From Symbiodinium sp. CCMP2592 (lineage: Eukaryota > Sar > Dinophyceae > Suessiales > Symbiodiniaceae), in the NCBI GenBank assembly GCA_905221615.1, contig CAJNDT010006124.1:1215920-1279919 (forward strand): DNA of 64,000 nucleotides. The letters run 5' to 3'. The notes under the pieces were generated by a model that searched no databases, was not told where the DNA came from, and saw nothing but the letters and a program-made list of their open reading frames with translations. A program made the translations under genes and the position numbers. Position 1 is the stretch's first letter, and each line of letters begins with the position of its first letter. Below, in pieces: positions 34,326-44,945 of this stretch.

Positions 34326-35210
34326 TGCATTAGGGTCGACTGTACTCCAGGCCAGAGCCGGCCAGGTGCGACGATCTCTCGCGCCAAAGGCCAACCCGAG
34401 CTTTCCTGGCATACACCATATACTTTAAATCATTTTAGGGATCCTACCATAGTTAAATTAAGGTATATTCCGTAATGAAGGGACATATTAGAGTCTCTGG
34501 GAACTGCCTTCGTTCACAGAGCCATACCCCCCTGAAAACAGGAATGTACGGAAAGGTCGGCAACACAGGTGTCCGTGCCCTTCGATTCGTGCAGGAAAAG
34601 ACAAAGCTCTCAAAGCCTCCTCGAACCCCTCCTCAATCTCTTCGAGCTATCTCGGAGCCAGGCCCTTGAACTCGTTTCGTGATGCATAAACGCAGCAGCG
34701 TCTATTTTACCGTTTTGGTGAGAGAGTGTGTGTGTGCGGCTCCTGGTGCAGAATGATGAGTGTATGTTTGGGTTGTGTAGTTGAGGGACAATGATGTTAC
34801 CTCCATGTATTCAATGTATCCTCACACCGTATGAGACATCACTATATGTCAGAGAGCCTCAAATCGTAAACTCGACAGCACAGAGATTCAAGTCGTGCAA
34901 AAAGCCCTACAGCATACAGCCTCGAGCCGTTTCAAAAAACCTACTGTGCATCATATTGCTTCAAACTTCAGTCCGTGTTGGAAACCTACATCATACAGCC
35001 GCAACTCACAACCTACATTGCATCACATGGCCCCAAACCGGACTTCAGAACGCACCCAACAGCCTCAAATCGTTTTCCTATCCCCAGCCTTTGCCAGCCC
35101 TTTTCCTCTAATCTTCTCGGCTGCAGGGAGAAGATTCCTCCGCAGCCTCACAAGCTCAGGAGGCGCGAAGGGCTCCGCTCTACCGGACTTGGGGTTCCCT
35201 CAACCACCTG

Positions 35211-35318
35211 TAGGCTCACACCCTACCCCTTGGTTTAGGATATCTTCGTTAACTATAGAACAGATCCTTACCACAAAACTAGGTATCCTTAAACGGGGTA
35301 GGGTGTGAGCCTCTGGGC
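35211..35318. repeat. Inverted-repeat element, family AGGCTCACACCCTACCCC
   Basis: AGGCTCACACCCTACCCC pairs with GGGGTAGGGTGTGAGCCT. It directly follows a plus-strand island (35136-35210) reading GEDSSAASQAQEARRAPL behind a CTGCAG acceptor. Confidence 0.8.
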
Positions 35319-35741
35319 AGGGATGAGGGTTCAGGGTTTCGGCCAACCACAAAACCTAATGGCCTCACCAAAGGTTGATAAAGGTGCTATAGAGGTTTTG
35401 TGTTTGAGATCAGAGTCTTGGCAGTGTTGTTACACTTCAAGAGGATTGTTTGTTGTTTTTGTTGCGTGTAGACTTCAGCAAATTAGGGATCATATTTGTG
35501 AAGGTATTTATTAGGGGTTCCGTATTGGCTTAGTGCCAGGGGTGCAGGAGGTTAAGCGTTTTTGGTTTAGTTGTTTGTGTAGGGTATGTGCCATAATCGG
35601 AGCCCGATTCCCATAACCCTAGCCCCTGTTCTGTGGCTGACCATTTTCAGGCGTCACGGCACACAGCCGAAGCAAACTGAGTAGACCTTGGAGTGGAGAG
35701 TAGGGATTTATGGTTCGGGGTTCGGGCTTTATGTGTCCCTG

Positions 35742-35828
35742 TATCCCCAAACCCTACAAAATAGTAGGTTATGACCCCTTAGTTAGATGGTAGAACCTGA
35801 AAGCGGCAGGTTTTCGGATCCCAAGGTC
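35742..35828. repeat. Repeat element, family CCCCAAACCCTACAAAATAG
   Basis: CCCCAAACCCTACAAAATAG followed by TAGGTTATGACCCC, as at 61299. Confidence 0.75.
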
Positions 35829-36151
35829 GGGATCGCTGTGTCCTCGCAGGCAGCCAGTATGTACAACACTGCTAACTTTGGTCAGTGCATGTTCGGTCGG
35901 ACTGCAATTTGGAGGAGCAATCAAACAGAATCCACAGCTTGCGCTATGCCCCCAGATGTTTAAAACCCCGGAACCCTGAACATTCTAAACCTTACGAAAC
36001 ACTCCCGCAGACTCGTCAGTAGTGTAGAATCAAAATCTGTCGCTTCCTGAGTCTATGCATCTAAGCAGGTAGGGGCTACCCTAGAAGCTGTGGTAGCAGG
36101 TGTCTACAGGATTTCAAGAGCAGTAGCAGTAGCCCACCTTATAGTCAACCC

Positions 36152-36256
36152 AGGCCTTCCAAAATCTGTTACTTAGGAATATACCCCAAAACATATGGTT
36201 CTAGGGATACTACTATAATAGTAAGGGCTATTCCGTAGTTAAGTAAGTTTGGGAAG
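36152..36256. repeat. Inverted-repeat element, family AGGCCTTCCAAAATCTG
   Basis: AGGCCTTCCAAA with TTACTTAGGAATA at the left pairs with TATTCCGTAGTTAAGTAA and TTTGGGAAGGCT at the right. Confidence 0.65.
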
Positions 36257-36292
36257 GCTGCGAGCATGTGGATTTGACCCTAATCTTGTCAG

Positions 36293-36378
36293 GTGGCTCC
36301 CGTGCCTCCAGAGCCCAACGAGGAGGCAGAAAAGGCGCCACAGACAGCCGAACCAAAGCTGAGAGGAACCCAAACTAC
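36293..36378 (+). other. Candidate exon (Pro/Glu/Ala-rich)
   Basis: Bounded by a GTCAG acceptor and a strong GTAAGG donor. Reads VAPVPPEPNEEAEKAPQTAE onward with no stop and two bases left over. The donor abuts an inverted-repeat element, as expected if that element built the intron. Confidence 0.5.
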
Positions 36379-36387
36379 GTAAGGGTT

Positions 36388-36506
36388 TACGGTAATCCCC
36401 ATAAAGTTGGAAACCGGATTAAGGCAAAATAGTGCTCGGATTCCCTATACATTACTCTCAAGGATTGAGGCTCTGGGGTTTCCAACTGTTGGGCTTTTAC
36501 TGTAGC
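36388..36506. repeat. Inverted-repeat element, family TTGGAAACCGGATT
   Basis: ACGGTAATCCCCATAAAGTT and GTTGGAAACCGGATTAAGG at the left; the right end carries GGGGTTTCCAACTGTTGGGC and TTTTACTGTAGC. Full-length relative at 39437 in opposite orientation. Confidence 0.7.
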
Positions 36507-36758
36507 ATTTAGGGCTTCGGGTTTCCAGGGTTTAGATGTCGGCATAAGATGATCTAGGGTGTAGGGTTTAGAGTGAGCTCGTTAACGCGCGATAGCTTTC
36601 CTCCTACGAAAGGTTTGGCGGGGTTTGGGGTTTAAGGTTTAGGGTGTATGGAAGGAGTTTATTCTATAGGATTTATGGGACAGGGCCGCCAGGTACGTCA
36701 ACTCCGCTCTTTGCTTCTCCCAGTAGGGTTTTGGGGGATAGGAGTGAATTCGTAGCTG

Positions 36759-36823
36759 GGGTTCAGCGGACTTAGTAACTAGGGTTGTGAAACCTTGCTT
36801 ACTAAGCCCCATGATGCTCCAAG
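36759..36823. repeat. Short CTTGGAGG-family element, internally deleted
   Basis: GGACTTAGTAACTAGGGTT on the left and CTTACTAAGCCCCATGATGC on the right with only about 15 bp between them. Confidence 0.7.
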
Positions 36824-37365
36824 TAGTAGTTGTTGTTCAGGGGATTTTCAGTTGCAGCCTCAACAGTCAGGAGGATGTTCTTAACCTCTTCGTATGTGTT
36901 TTTAAGTAGAGCAAATCTCACGGCTTTTGAATCATGATTCGAGGAGCTGCGAAGCCTAAGTTAGGCCATCCTCCCACATCCTTGCAGGACGTCTCCGTGA
37001 CTGGGAGCCACCGAATCTTTTGAACATGAGGGGACCCTTTGTATAGGAGCCCTTGAACCGAACCTTCGAAGAATCCTGAAAGGAAACGTCTGTATAGGAG
37101 CCCTTACTGGAACCCTTACATCAGGGCTTTCGGGTCAAAGATCTAACCCGAAATCCTTATGTACATTTAAAAGGAAGAGAAAGTAGGTAGGCCTTTGGGA
37201 TGCGAAATGTTTTGCTAGTGCGCTGAAGAGGATCTCATGTGCGAACATTTTTCAGAGGCTTTAGCAGCCCAACCTCGGAAAGACCTGCAGGCATCCGTCT
37301 CGGCACCTTCGCGTGTGGCGGCGGTCAAGGTAGCTCCTGCAGACGTGGGTGTCCTTGGGTTTAGG

Positions 37366-37474
37366 CCCTAAGGCTCCATGTACCCATATAGTATAAACTT
37401 AGGCCTTAAAGTACCGATATCGGGACCCCTTTAAGCCTTAAGTATCTTCCATAAAGGTACATGGAGCCTTTGGG
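37366..37474. repeat. Inverted-repeat element, family CCCTAAGGCTCCATGTA
   Basis: CCCTAAGGCTCCATGTACC pairs with GGTACATGGAGCCTTTGGG. Confidence 0.8.
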
Positions 37475-37555
37475 AGGGTTAGGGGACCCTAAATTCTGGC
37501 TTTCGGCCGAGAACTTAGTGAGCCTGAACAGTGAGCCCTGACTCCCTAAACCCTA

Positions 37556-37675
37556 CTCAAAGGATCATGGGACTTAGTAACTAGGGATATAAATAGGGTA
37601 GACATACTTATAATTGCTTATAACCCCAATTAAGGTACTTGTAACCTTACCTACTAAGTCCCATGAGCCTCCAAG
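37556..37675. repeat. Inverted-repeat element, family CTTGGAGG
   Basis: CTCAAAGGATCATGGGACTT and AAGTCCCATGAGCCTCCAAG, with TA duplicated at 37554-37555 and 37676-37677. Confidence 0.85.
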
Positions 37676-37905
37676 TAAACCCTAAACCATAAACCCTCTA
37701 GATCCCTTTAAGGAGCCCTATACTTAGATCGCTTAAAGGAACCCTATAGATCCCTTTAAGGAGCCTTTTAAACACCAGGGAGTGCCTAAACCCTAAACCC
37801 GGCCCTGACACCGTCCCAGCGGCGCTCCGACTGTCTTTGCTGTGGGGTGCCAGGCGATGACGAGCGCAGCGACCTCGCAGGTCGGGGAGACTTACCTTTG
37901 GTTAG

Positions 37906-38125
37906 TATAAGGGTACTATAAAGGATCTATAAGGGTTACTATAAGGGATCTATATAAGGGTTACTATAATAAGGGTACTATAAGGGATCTATAAGGGTTA
38001 CTATAAGGGATCTATAAGGGTTACTATAATAAGGGTACTATAAGGGATACTATAAAGGATCTATAAGGGTTACTATAATAAGGGTACTATAAGGGATCTA
38101 TAAGGGTACTATAATATAGGGGCCT
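37906..38125. repeat. GGGTTACTATAAGGGATCTATAA tandem repeat
   Basis: Irregular array of about ten units made of TATAAGGGTACTATAAGGG and ATCTATAAGGGTTACTATA. The same words recur near 28690, 28815 and 46860, so the array probably expanded from an element end. Confidence 0.85.
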
Positions 38126-38139
38126 TGATAATCCTATAA

Positions 38140-38229
38140 CTTACCTTCTGTTAGTAGGGAATGGAGGAACGGGGTACAAGTATAACTACTATTGGTACCA
38201 TTCTTCCATTCCCTATAACCAGAGGTAAG
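38140..38229. repeat. Inverted-repeat element (CTTACCTTCTGTTAGTAGGG)
   Basis: CTTACCTTCTGTTAGTAGGG and AATGGAGGAAC are mirrored by CTTCCATTCCCTATAACCAG and AGGTAAG. Single copy in this window. Confidence 0.75.
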
Positions 38230-38676
38230 GAGAACAACCGCGGGAGTTTAGGGTTTAAGGCTTTGCTCCGGGCTTCTGGCAGGGGTTGAACTGGGTATTT
38301 GCAGGAGTTCTACACGGATGTAAAAGGTTACCCAACGGCAGTACGTGGTGAATGGTTCGATAGGGGGACCGGGGTAGCAATGCTGGTATCAACGGCGGTG
38401 GAGTGGTTTCGGCGGTGGTGCGTCGCCATAGAAGCAGTTGCTATTGGAGTTGCAGCAAGTGTTTTGGTTGTGGTGCCATGCTGGCGGTAAACCCTGAACT
38501 CTCTGCCCCTGCTGCCCAGAGCCGAAATTGGAATCCGGATGTGCGAAGCAACACCAGAGCACATGAAGCCAGTGGCTCAAAACCAGAAAGCAAAAAGCAA
38601 AGGGAGGTTGGAGTCAATCGCGCTGCCCTGAACTTCTACTGTAGCATTGTGCGCCATATGGTGCTTCATTGCCCAG

Positions 38677-38775
38677 AGGGTCCAAGTACCCAAATAGTAG
38701 GGTCTCAGGTCCCAAGATCCATACTCTGAAAGGTTTTTGGACCTTGAAACCCTACTATTTGGGTACTTGGACCCT
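38677..38775. repeat. Inverted-repeat element, family AGGGTCCAAGTRCCCAAATAG
   Basis: AGGGTCCAAGTACCCAAATA pairs with TATTTGGGTACTTGGACCCT; same interior as the copy at 20111. Confidence 0.85.
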
Positions 38776-38796
38776 TAGGGTTGTCTTAGTAAGCAG

Positions 38797-41694
38797 GCTG
38801 CCGAGAGCAGCCGCTCGGCGCTTCAGCAACGGCGGAAAGCGCGAGAGCAGCGTCGCAAGGACAGCGCTCCACGTGGAATTCGCTAAACTTACTATATATA
38901 TATATATATATAGTATATACGATAATATACTATAATGTATTACACTATATTATGAGTCGGTAGAGTTGAGGGTTTCGGGTACGGAGGGAGGCTTGAAACC
39001 CTAGTGCCCATATGGATGCCCCTCAGGGGGATCTTTTGGTTTTGGCAGGATACCTCCTGCGTACCTGCAGAAAGCTTATGTTCGAAACAGACCCTCGAAG
39101 GACTTCAGCACTGACATAGTCTTTGTGGACTTGTGGAAAGATGCCTCCAATAAACGCGCTTGACCCCAAAGCCTAAACAGGTACTTCCAACGTCTTCTTT
39201 GACGCTCATGTGACTTAGTACGTAAAGTTATAAGTTCCCAAATTGGAGCTAGAAGTAAATATAAGTCCAGTAACCTTCTTGGTAACCTCCTGCAACAACG
39301 GGGGGGTTCTCGGACGCAGGAATCTGCTCGCGAGGTGGTACATGTGCCCTGCACGCCACCTATGACCAAAATCTTCGCCAACCCACAACTCTAAAACTGA
39401 ACCCAATATCCGGTAAAGAGTCCTCATAGGTGCAGGGATATACAGTAGAAGCCTAAAAGTTGGAAGCCCCATAGCCTCAATCCTTAAGAGTAATGTATAG
39501 GAAATCCCAGCACTATTTGGCCTTAATCCGGTTTCCAACTTTATGGGGATTACTGAGGTCCCTAGACCCTAAACCCTAAACCCCTAAACCCTAAACCTAA
39601 AGTTTCCTTTAAAGGAACCCTCATAGATCCCTTAAGTGGGGAATCTGTATATGGTTTTCCAGTTATTACAGCTCTGGAGCAGACAGTCGGGATCCTTTTT
39701 TCAAGGCCATTCACGGTTCATACGGCTGATATAAATCCTGCCTTACCCGTAATAAGGACTATACCATAATTCCCATTGCTTAGGGTTCTTAAGGTAATGC
39801 AGGATGTATATCATCAACCGTACTGAGGGTTTCCTTATGTTCTGAATTCTGAACCCCACTCAGAAGGAAGGCAGAGGCAGCAACCGTGGAGGACCTCCAT
39901 CTCTTGTCCATCTGAGCTGAACCATCAGTGGGATCTTAACACCAGATCCCATAGACCCTAAATCCGTTACAGGGAACTCCAGAAAGTTGGAATATGGTTT
40001 CATGGTAGGATACCTTATAATTTACCATAAAGGGCTTAGGAGAAGGGGCTTAGGAGAATCATATTCCAACTTTCTGGCTTTTACTTTACAACCGTAAGGG
40101 TGATGCACTTGTAGCTGGGAAAGGTCACCAATAATTAATGGGCAGGGATTGTGCTAAATGCCAGCTGCTTAGGAGGTGATGAAGGTCCTTGATGCCGACG
40201 GCGACGGTGTCATTACAAAGTCGGAGTTCCAGCAACTTCAGGTGCCGGTGGGGGGATTAGGATTGTGGAATATTTATCGCCATCATTGGTTCCATGATAT
40301 CAAACTCGTCATACCTAGTGACCTAGTGACACTCTACATAGTACGGGAGCAGGAAAGGGGCATTGAGCAAAAAGGTGACTGATAAGAAGTATGGTGCAGG
40401 TTTATGTGGTTAAGCAGTTGCATGAAGAACATTCACTGTTAACGGTTATTCGTAAACAGAGAAGAAGTGACCGCTTTGCTTCCGGCCTGAAAAGTATCAT
40501 GGACCTTGAAAGTAAAACCTGGGTGTCGTGCCTGCAGCCCGCGACAGAGCCACTAAAGCCAATGTACGTTCAAGGCTCACGGGTCCTTGGAGGTTCATTG
40601 ACGGGACTTAGTAACTACAATTAGTTATAAGTATAGTTATCTTAATTATAACCGTAGTTACCAAGTCCCATGAACCTCTAAGTCAGGACAGAAAGGCAAC
40701 TTCCTCATCCACAAACACCTCTAAGCTGAAAGACCCCAATCCTCCAAGGCCTACCCAAAGTCCAAGCCGAACAAAAAACCTGCAGCGTTCACGCCGCGCA
40801 AATTTCCAGGCATACTAGCCGTGTGAACATATTGTCGACGTTCCAAGAACCTGCGTCAAACGGGATAAATAGAAAGAACATCTGTTCAAAACCGGAAGTA
40901 TATGCTGGCCTGTGAGAGACTCCAGACTTAGTAGTCTTAATGACCGTACTAGCACTTGCATACCAGATTTGTAGAGCCCTGGCGCCAAGCCCCGGCCCCA
41001 GGCGGACAATCCTGAGCTGGCCAAGGCCGTTTAGGGTTTAGGATCGTCCGCAATGATATGTTCGAGGGGCGTCTTCTGCATGTATTCTAGCGGCTTCAGG
41101 CGTGGCGGGCTTGTTCGTTCAAAAGGGGTACAACGCCTAAAGAATCTTGACACGCAACTCGTGTAACTTCTTCATAACCCTGAACCCCAAACCCTAAACT
41201 CTAAATCCCTAAATCCCTCAACCTCAAACCCTGAACCCCAGATCCTAAACCCTACAACCCTGTGCGAGGCTTCTCCGGGCTCTCCGTCCCCAGGGCCCTA
41301 AGGGTCCATGTACTTTAATTTGTATATACTTCTGGCTACATAAGAACCCTTTGAGGCCAAGTACATACCGGAGCATAGTTACATGGAGGTTAAAAAGCGC
41401 TTTAGTAAATACCATAAACCCTAATAGCACCTGACTCGAGCCCTTGTACTGCCCCTGTAGAGACTTTATACGGAACCGGTGGGCCCATATACCCCGATCC
41501 CTAATCCCTTATTACCCTTAACAGCAGCCTCGTAGAATCGTAGAACCCTGGCGTGGGACCTCTTTAAGGATGCACGGCCCAATAGGGTATTGCTAGGTGG
41601 ACATGAGCAAGCTCGATGCTGATGGTGATGGCCAGATCAGCAAGGAAGAGCGACTCGGTTCCATATTTATCGCTCACTCGGAGGCTCTTCTGAA
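38797..41694 (+). CDS. EF-hand calcium-binding protein, partial, intron-rich
   Basis: Exon chain in phase: 38797-38859 (AAESSRSALQQRRKAREQRR, basic helix), 39071-39139 (AYVRNRPSKDFSTDIVFVDL, then WK), 40173-40241, 41002-41028 (ADNPELAKA, 27 nt) and 41597-41694. The third exon supplies a canonical EF-hand loop, DADGDGVITKSE, whose entering helix runs across the junction (DLWK|EVMKVL). The fifth supplies a second loop, DADGDGQISKEE, ending at a GTAAGA donor with two bases left over. Both loops have Asp at 1, 3 and 5 and Glu at 12, so they should bind Ca2+. The loop spacing is 32 residues instead of the usual 36, so one more micro-exon may be missing. Introns of 0.2-1.0 kb are filled with inverted-repeat elements. 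Start and end are not determined. The two loops are certain; the joining is inference. Confidence 0.6.
38885..38950. repeat. TA microsatellite
   Basis: (TA)n run and TATAATG variants inside a candidate intron of the EF-hand gene. Confidence 0.85.
39437..39557. repeat. Inverted-repeat element, family TTGGAAACCGGATT
   Basis: Left TACAGTAGAAGCCTAAAAGT, interior CCTTAAGAGTAATGTATAGG, right CCGGTTTCCAACTTTATGGG. Confidence 0.75.
39723..39820. repeat. Inverted-repeat element, family CGGTTGATGATATAAATCC
   Basis: CGGCTGATATAAATCCTGCC pairs with CAGGATGTATATCATCAACCG. TA on both sides. Lies in a candidate intron. Confidence 0.85.
39979..40077. repeat. Inverted-repeat element, family CCAGAAAGTTGGAATATG
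   Basis: CCAGAAAGTTGGAATATGG pairs with ATATTCCAACTTTCTGG. The interior carries a short duplicated GGGCTTAGGAGAA. Opposite orientation to the nested copy at 24453. Confidence 0.85.
40586..40682. repeat. Inverted-repeat element, family CTTGGAGG
   Basis: CTTGGAGGTTCATTGACGGG pairs with AAGTCCCATGAACCTCTAAG. Confidence 0.8.
41278..41400. repeat. Degraded CCCTAAGG-family element
   Basis: CCCTAAGGGTCCATGTACTT on the left; the right arm is only recognisable as TTACATGGAGGTTA. Confidence 0.55.
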
Positions 41695-41699
41695 GTAAG

Positions 41700-41799
41700 A
41701 TTCGCAGTAGTACTGGTAGTCGTCGGTGTAGTAGTCGTGGTGTAGCAGTGCCGCAGTTGTAGTTTTTGTTGTGGTGGTGGGGTCGTCGTCGTCGTCGTC

Positions 41800-41848
<49 letters not shown>

Positions 41849-42208
41849 GTGTTGTTGTAGTAGTTGTTGTTGTCGTAGTGAGTGTGTGGTTGTGGTAGCG
41901 GTAGCAGTAGCAGTAGCAGGAGGAGGAGTAGTACTGCTGATGGACAAAGTCCTGCATTACCCATTATACGGAATATACCATAGTTCCCATAATTTAGAGT
42001 CCTTAGGGTCATGCAGGACTTTGTCCATCAACAGTAGTAGCAGTACTAGGCCTGTTCCTGGGCCTATAGGCCTAGTCCTAGTCGCAGTCCGAGGGCCCTA
42101 GCCCGCAGTGGCAGTGGCAGTCGTCGTCGTAGTAGTCGTCGTAGTCGTAGTCGTAGCCGTCGTAGTAATAGTCGTCGTCGTAGTAGTATAGTAGCAGTAA
42201 TAGTAGTC

Positions 42209-42260
<52 letters not shown>

Positions 42261-42300
42261 TAGTAGTAGTAGCAGCAGTAGCAGTAGCGGCACAGCAGTG
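41700..42300. repeat. GTA/TCG trinucleotide microsatellite complex split by an inverted-repeat element
   Basis: (GTA)n, (GTC)n and (GTT)n runs at 41705-41930 and 42110-42295. The peptides on either strand (poly-Ser, poly-Thr, poly-Leu, poly-Tyr) are microsatellite readings only. Confidence 0.9.
41934..42034. repeat. Inverted-repeat element, family CGGTTGATGATATAAATCC, inside a GTA microsatellite
   Basis: CTGCTGATGGACAAAGTCC pairs with GGACTTTGTCCATCAACAG, flanked by TA on both sides. The outer arm differs from the other copies (GACAAAGTCC instead of ATAAATCC), but the interior is shared. Confidence 0.8.
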
Positions 42301-42930
42301 TCATATGCCTGGTGCAGGCTTGACAAAGCCATGGACTCTCCGGCTCGTTTATTTGCATCGCGTCCATTCCTACCTCTGCTCGCTTGCGGTTTACCATATC
42401 TTCCAATTTCGCTCCCGATTCTGACTTCACGTACTAATGTTGCAAGGGCGCCAATGAGCATTTCTTAATAGCGTGAGGTATGCGGGTCGGTCTATGCTTC
42501 GCTTTCGTGATGTCTGTCCGAACTTGGACTAAAGTCACATCGCTTGGTCGATCCAAAGCGCCCCGCCCCCTGCTACGAACTACCAACGGCAGCAGGCAAA
42601 AACATCGGCCAGCGATTTTGAGTTTTGAGGGCCCGGCTTCTTTGTGCATTTGCACGAACTCTCACACACATCGACTGGCACACCCGGTTTTTGGGTTTAA
42701 GGTAGACCCGAAAGCTTTTAAACACTAAACCCTGCGCCCGGAACCCCCTACCCCTGTGTCGTCCAAGTAGAGTGCACCTGGAAGCCAGGATTGGGATGGC
42801 GACGGACAGGGAAGCCAGGTGGGGAATGACTTCCAGTCCAGGGTGTCACGGTTGAAGGAGGGCGGTCATTGGCAAAATGGCCACTGTGTAGGTGAGGGAT
42901 GCTGATCATTGAAATGGGGTTAAATATCTA

Positions 42931-43020
42931 CCCATAGGCCCCATAGTAGTTCCTTTTTGGGATAACCTTATAGACTTCTAAATATCATCCCCAAAACGGA
43001 ACTACTATGGGGCCTATGGG
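42931..43020. repeat. Inverted-repeat element, family CCCATAGGC
   Basis: CCCATAGGCCCCATAGTAGT pairs perfectly with ACTACTATGGGGCCTATGGG. TA duplicated on both sides. Confidence 0.9.
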
Positions 43021-43109
43021 TAGTAGGGTTCACTGTTTTGGGTTTAGAGTTTGGGGTTAGGGTGGGATTGGTGCTGTGTGGGATGCGGAGTTGGGGCCAT
43101 ACTTCTGAT

Positions 43110-43220
43110 ACATGGGAGTTTCCGAGAATTAGGGGTACCTTATTTTGCAGTCCTTATCAGAAGGATCCTACTAATTAGGGTACTATATCAGGGTCCCCTG
43201 TTCTCGGAAACTCCTATATG
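43110..43220. repeat. Inverted-repeat element, family GGGAGTTTCCGAGAAT
   Basis: CATGGGAGTTTCCGAGAAT pairs with GTTCTCGGAAACTCCTATATG; a relative lies at 63001. Confidence 0.85.
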
Positions 43221-43396
43221 AGCAAGTCTTAAGTTCAGATGTATTGCTGCTGTTTCTTGCTATCTACGAGCCTTTGCAATTCTATTGAAGAGAAGGTTTA
43301 CGGTATGGCTATAAGCCTTGAGTTGGTGTATTAGGCCTACAAAGGCGTTTGAGCGAGTGCTAGGATGGTGAGAGAAGCCGCATAAGTTCCTTCCAG

Positions 43397-43450
43397 GGCG
43401 CCACGATTTTCGCCGCCGTGGCCAACATCTTCGGCGGCCAGGAGACATGG
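43397..43450 (+). other. Candidate exon
   Basis: GC-rich island behind TTCCAG reading GATIFAAVANIFGGQETW, with GA and GC donor options after it. It may follow the EF-hand exons, but the phase to the 41694 donor does not close directly, so an intervening exon would be needed. Confidence 0.35.
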
Positions 43451-43587
43451 CTCCGGGGTTTAGGATTCAGAGCTTAGGGGTAAGAGTTCAGGCTCTGGGG
43501 TTTAGTAGGGTTTTGGGTGCAGATTTAGCGGTTTAGCTGGCTGGGGCACACAAGCCACATAGCCTGAGCCCCTGGCGTTCGACACCC

Positions 43588-43830
43588 TTACCATCCGTCC
43601 GTCCGTCCGTCCATCGATCCATCCATCCGTCCATCCGTCCATCCATCCATCCATCCGCCGTCCATCCATCCATCCATCCAGCCAGCCAGCCATCCATGCA
43701 TCCATCCATCCGTCCATCCGTCCATCCGTCCATCCATCCAGCCAGCCAGCCATCCATCCATCCATCCATCCGGGCATCCAGCCATCCAGCCATCCATGCA
43801 TCCATCCGTACATTCATGCATACATGCGTG
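43588..43830. repeat. CCAT/CCGT tetranucleotide microsatellite
   Basis: About 240 bp of ATCC/GTCC/AGCC units. All overlapping frames are low-complexity Trp/Met/Asp or His/Pro/Ser peptides and are not genes. Confidence 0.9.
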
Positions 43831-43879
43831 AGTGTGTCAGTTAGTATGGCGTTCTGCCCACAACCCCCCCGTGCTGCAG

Positions 43880-44140
43880 GAGAAGCAAGATGAACCGGCA
43901 GAAGCGAAGGAAGAGGAGAAGAACAACGAACCAGGGGAAGCGTCCAAGGAGAAGAAAGAAGAGACCATGGAAGAGAAAAAGGAGGAGAAGAAAGAAGAGG
44001 CAAAGGAGGAGCGGCAGGAGGACAAAAGAGACGAGATGGAGGTCACGGAGCAGAAGCCCTCGGAGGCAAGCGCCCCAAAGCCAGAGGATAAGACGGAAGT
44101 CAAGCCTGAAGAAGATGCAAAGCAGGACAGCGGGAGCCCT
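43880..44140 (+). CDS. Lysine/glutamate-rich exon (87 codons, partial gene)
   Basis: CTGCAG|GAG acceptor and a CCT|GTTTCG donor bound an 87-codon phase 0/0 exon. It is almost wholly Glu, Lys, Ala and Pro ([20 protein letters not shown], then a run of [14 protein letters not shown]). Such a segment would form a highly charged helix or a disordered region. It lies downstream of the EF-hand exons on the same strand and may be part of the same gene. The Lys/Glu bias could also come from an expanded GARGAR tract. Confidence 0.5.
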
Positions 44141-44461
44141 GTTTCGGCTCAGCGGTTAAAGTTTCAGTATATATTGTTTAGGGTTGAGACTTTGGGTAGA
44201 GGATGGTTTGGTGTTAGAGGATTAGGTACGGAGGATCCGAAGAAAGGGTTGCGGGCCGTGGGTTTAGGCTTTAGGGTTTTTTTGCGGGGGGTTCCTTGAC
44301 GATTTGGCTCACAAGGCTTCTGGGCTTCGAAAATTTCGTGAGTGCAGGGTGCCAGGCTTTCCGCGGGTCGTCTTCGGACTTATAGGGTTAGCAGGAGTGC
44401 ATTAACGAATTCACTGAGCCGGGGAAATGGGAGCCTGCGCTCATGTCATCATGCGTAGCTA

Positions 44462-44582
44462 GACTAGGACCTAGAGTAGGCCCTTATTCCCTTTTTTGCA
44501 GGTTTAGGTTCCCTTATAAAACCCCTTATTTAAACCAAAAAGGGCACCCTTTCGATTCCTAGGTTACTCCTATAGGTCTAGC
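44462..44582. repeat. Repeat element, family CCCTTATTCCCTTTTTT
   Basis: GGCCCTTATTCCCTTTTTTG and GGTTTAGGTTCCCTTATAAA as in the copies at 25296 and 54227. Ends ACTAGGACCTAG and CCTAGGTTACTC. Confidence 0.75.
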
Positions 44583-44804
44583 TTATGTCATGATGTGTAG
44601 CTCGACCTGCCAGGACACCGCCCATAACTAAGAATCCGACTTGATTGGACCTTTTGGGGTTCCTTTTTATGCCATTCCTTTTGTTTTGTTCGTCGGGCCT
44701 GTATACCGGTCAGCTATGGAACCCACCAAACGTCACGAGTATCATGGCAAGTAACCTAGACCTCTTTGGGCTCTCGCACTGAACAGCCGCGGCCTTAGGT
44801 CGAA

Positions 44805-44945
44805 CTTGGAGCATACTTACAGGTTCCTTAGGCTTTTACTAGGGTGATAAGCAAGGTCACTATGCTCAGAAACTTCAAACTACCACTTTATAACCCCAGT
44901 ATAGGTACTTACAACTGTACTTGCTAGGTCCCATGAACCTCCAAG
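44805..44945. repeat. Degraded CTTGGAGG-family element
   Basis: The right arm is intact (CTAGGTCCCATGAACCTCCAAG region); the left arm keeps only CTTGGAG and is followed by unrelated sequence. Confidence 0.65.

Noticed and set aside
34475-35308. Three plus-strand frames of 64-137 residues
   Set aside because: They overlap one another in different phases and run into inverted-repeat elements; only the small island at 35136-35210 is kept as a possible exon.
41564-42461. Poly-Thr, poly-Leu and poly-Tyr frames
   Set aside because: Trinucleotide microsatellite readings.
43502-44003. Long minus-strand frames rich in Trp, Met, Asp and Gly
   Set aside because: They are readings of the CCAT/CCGT microsatellite at 43588-43830 and carry no domain.
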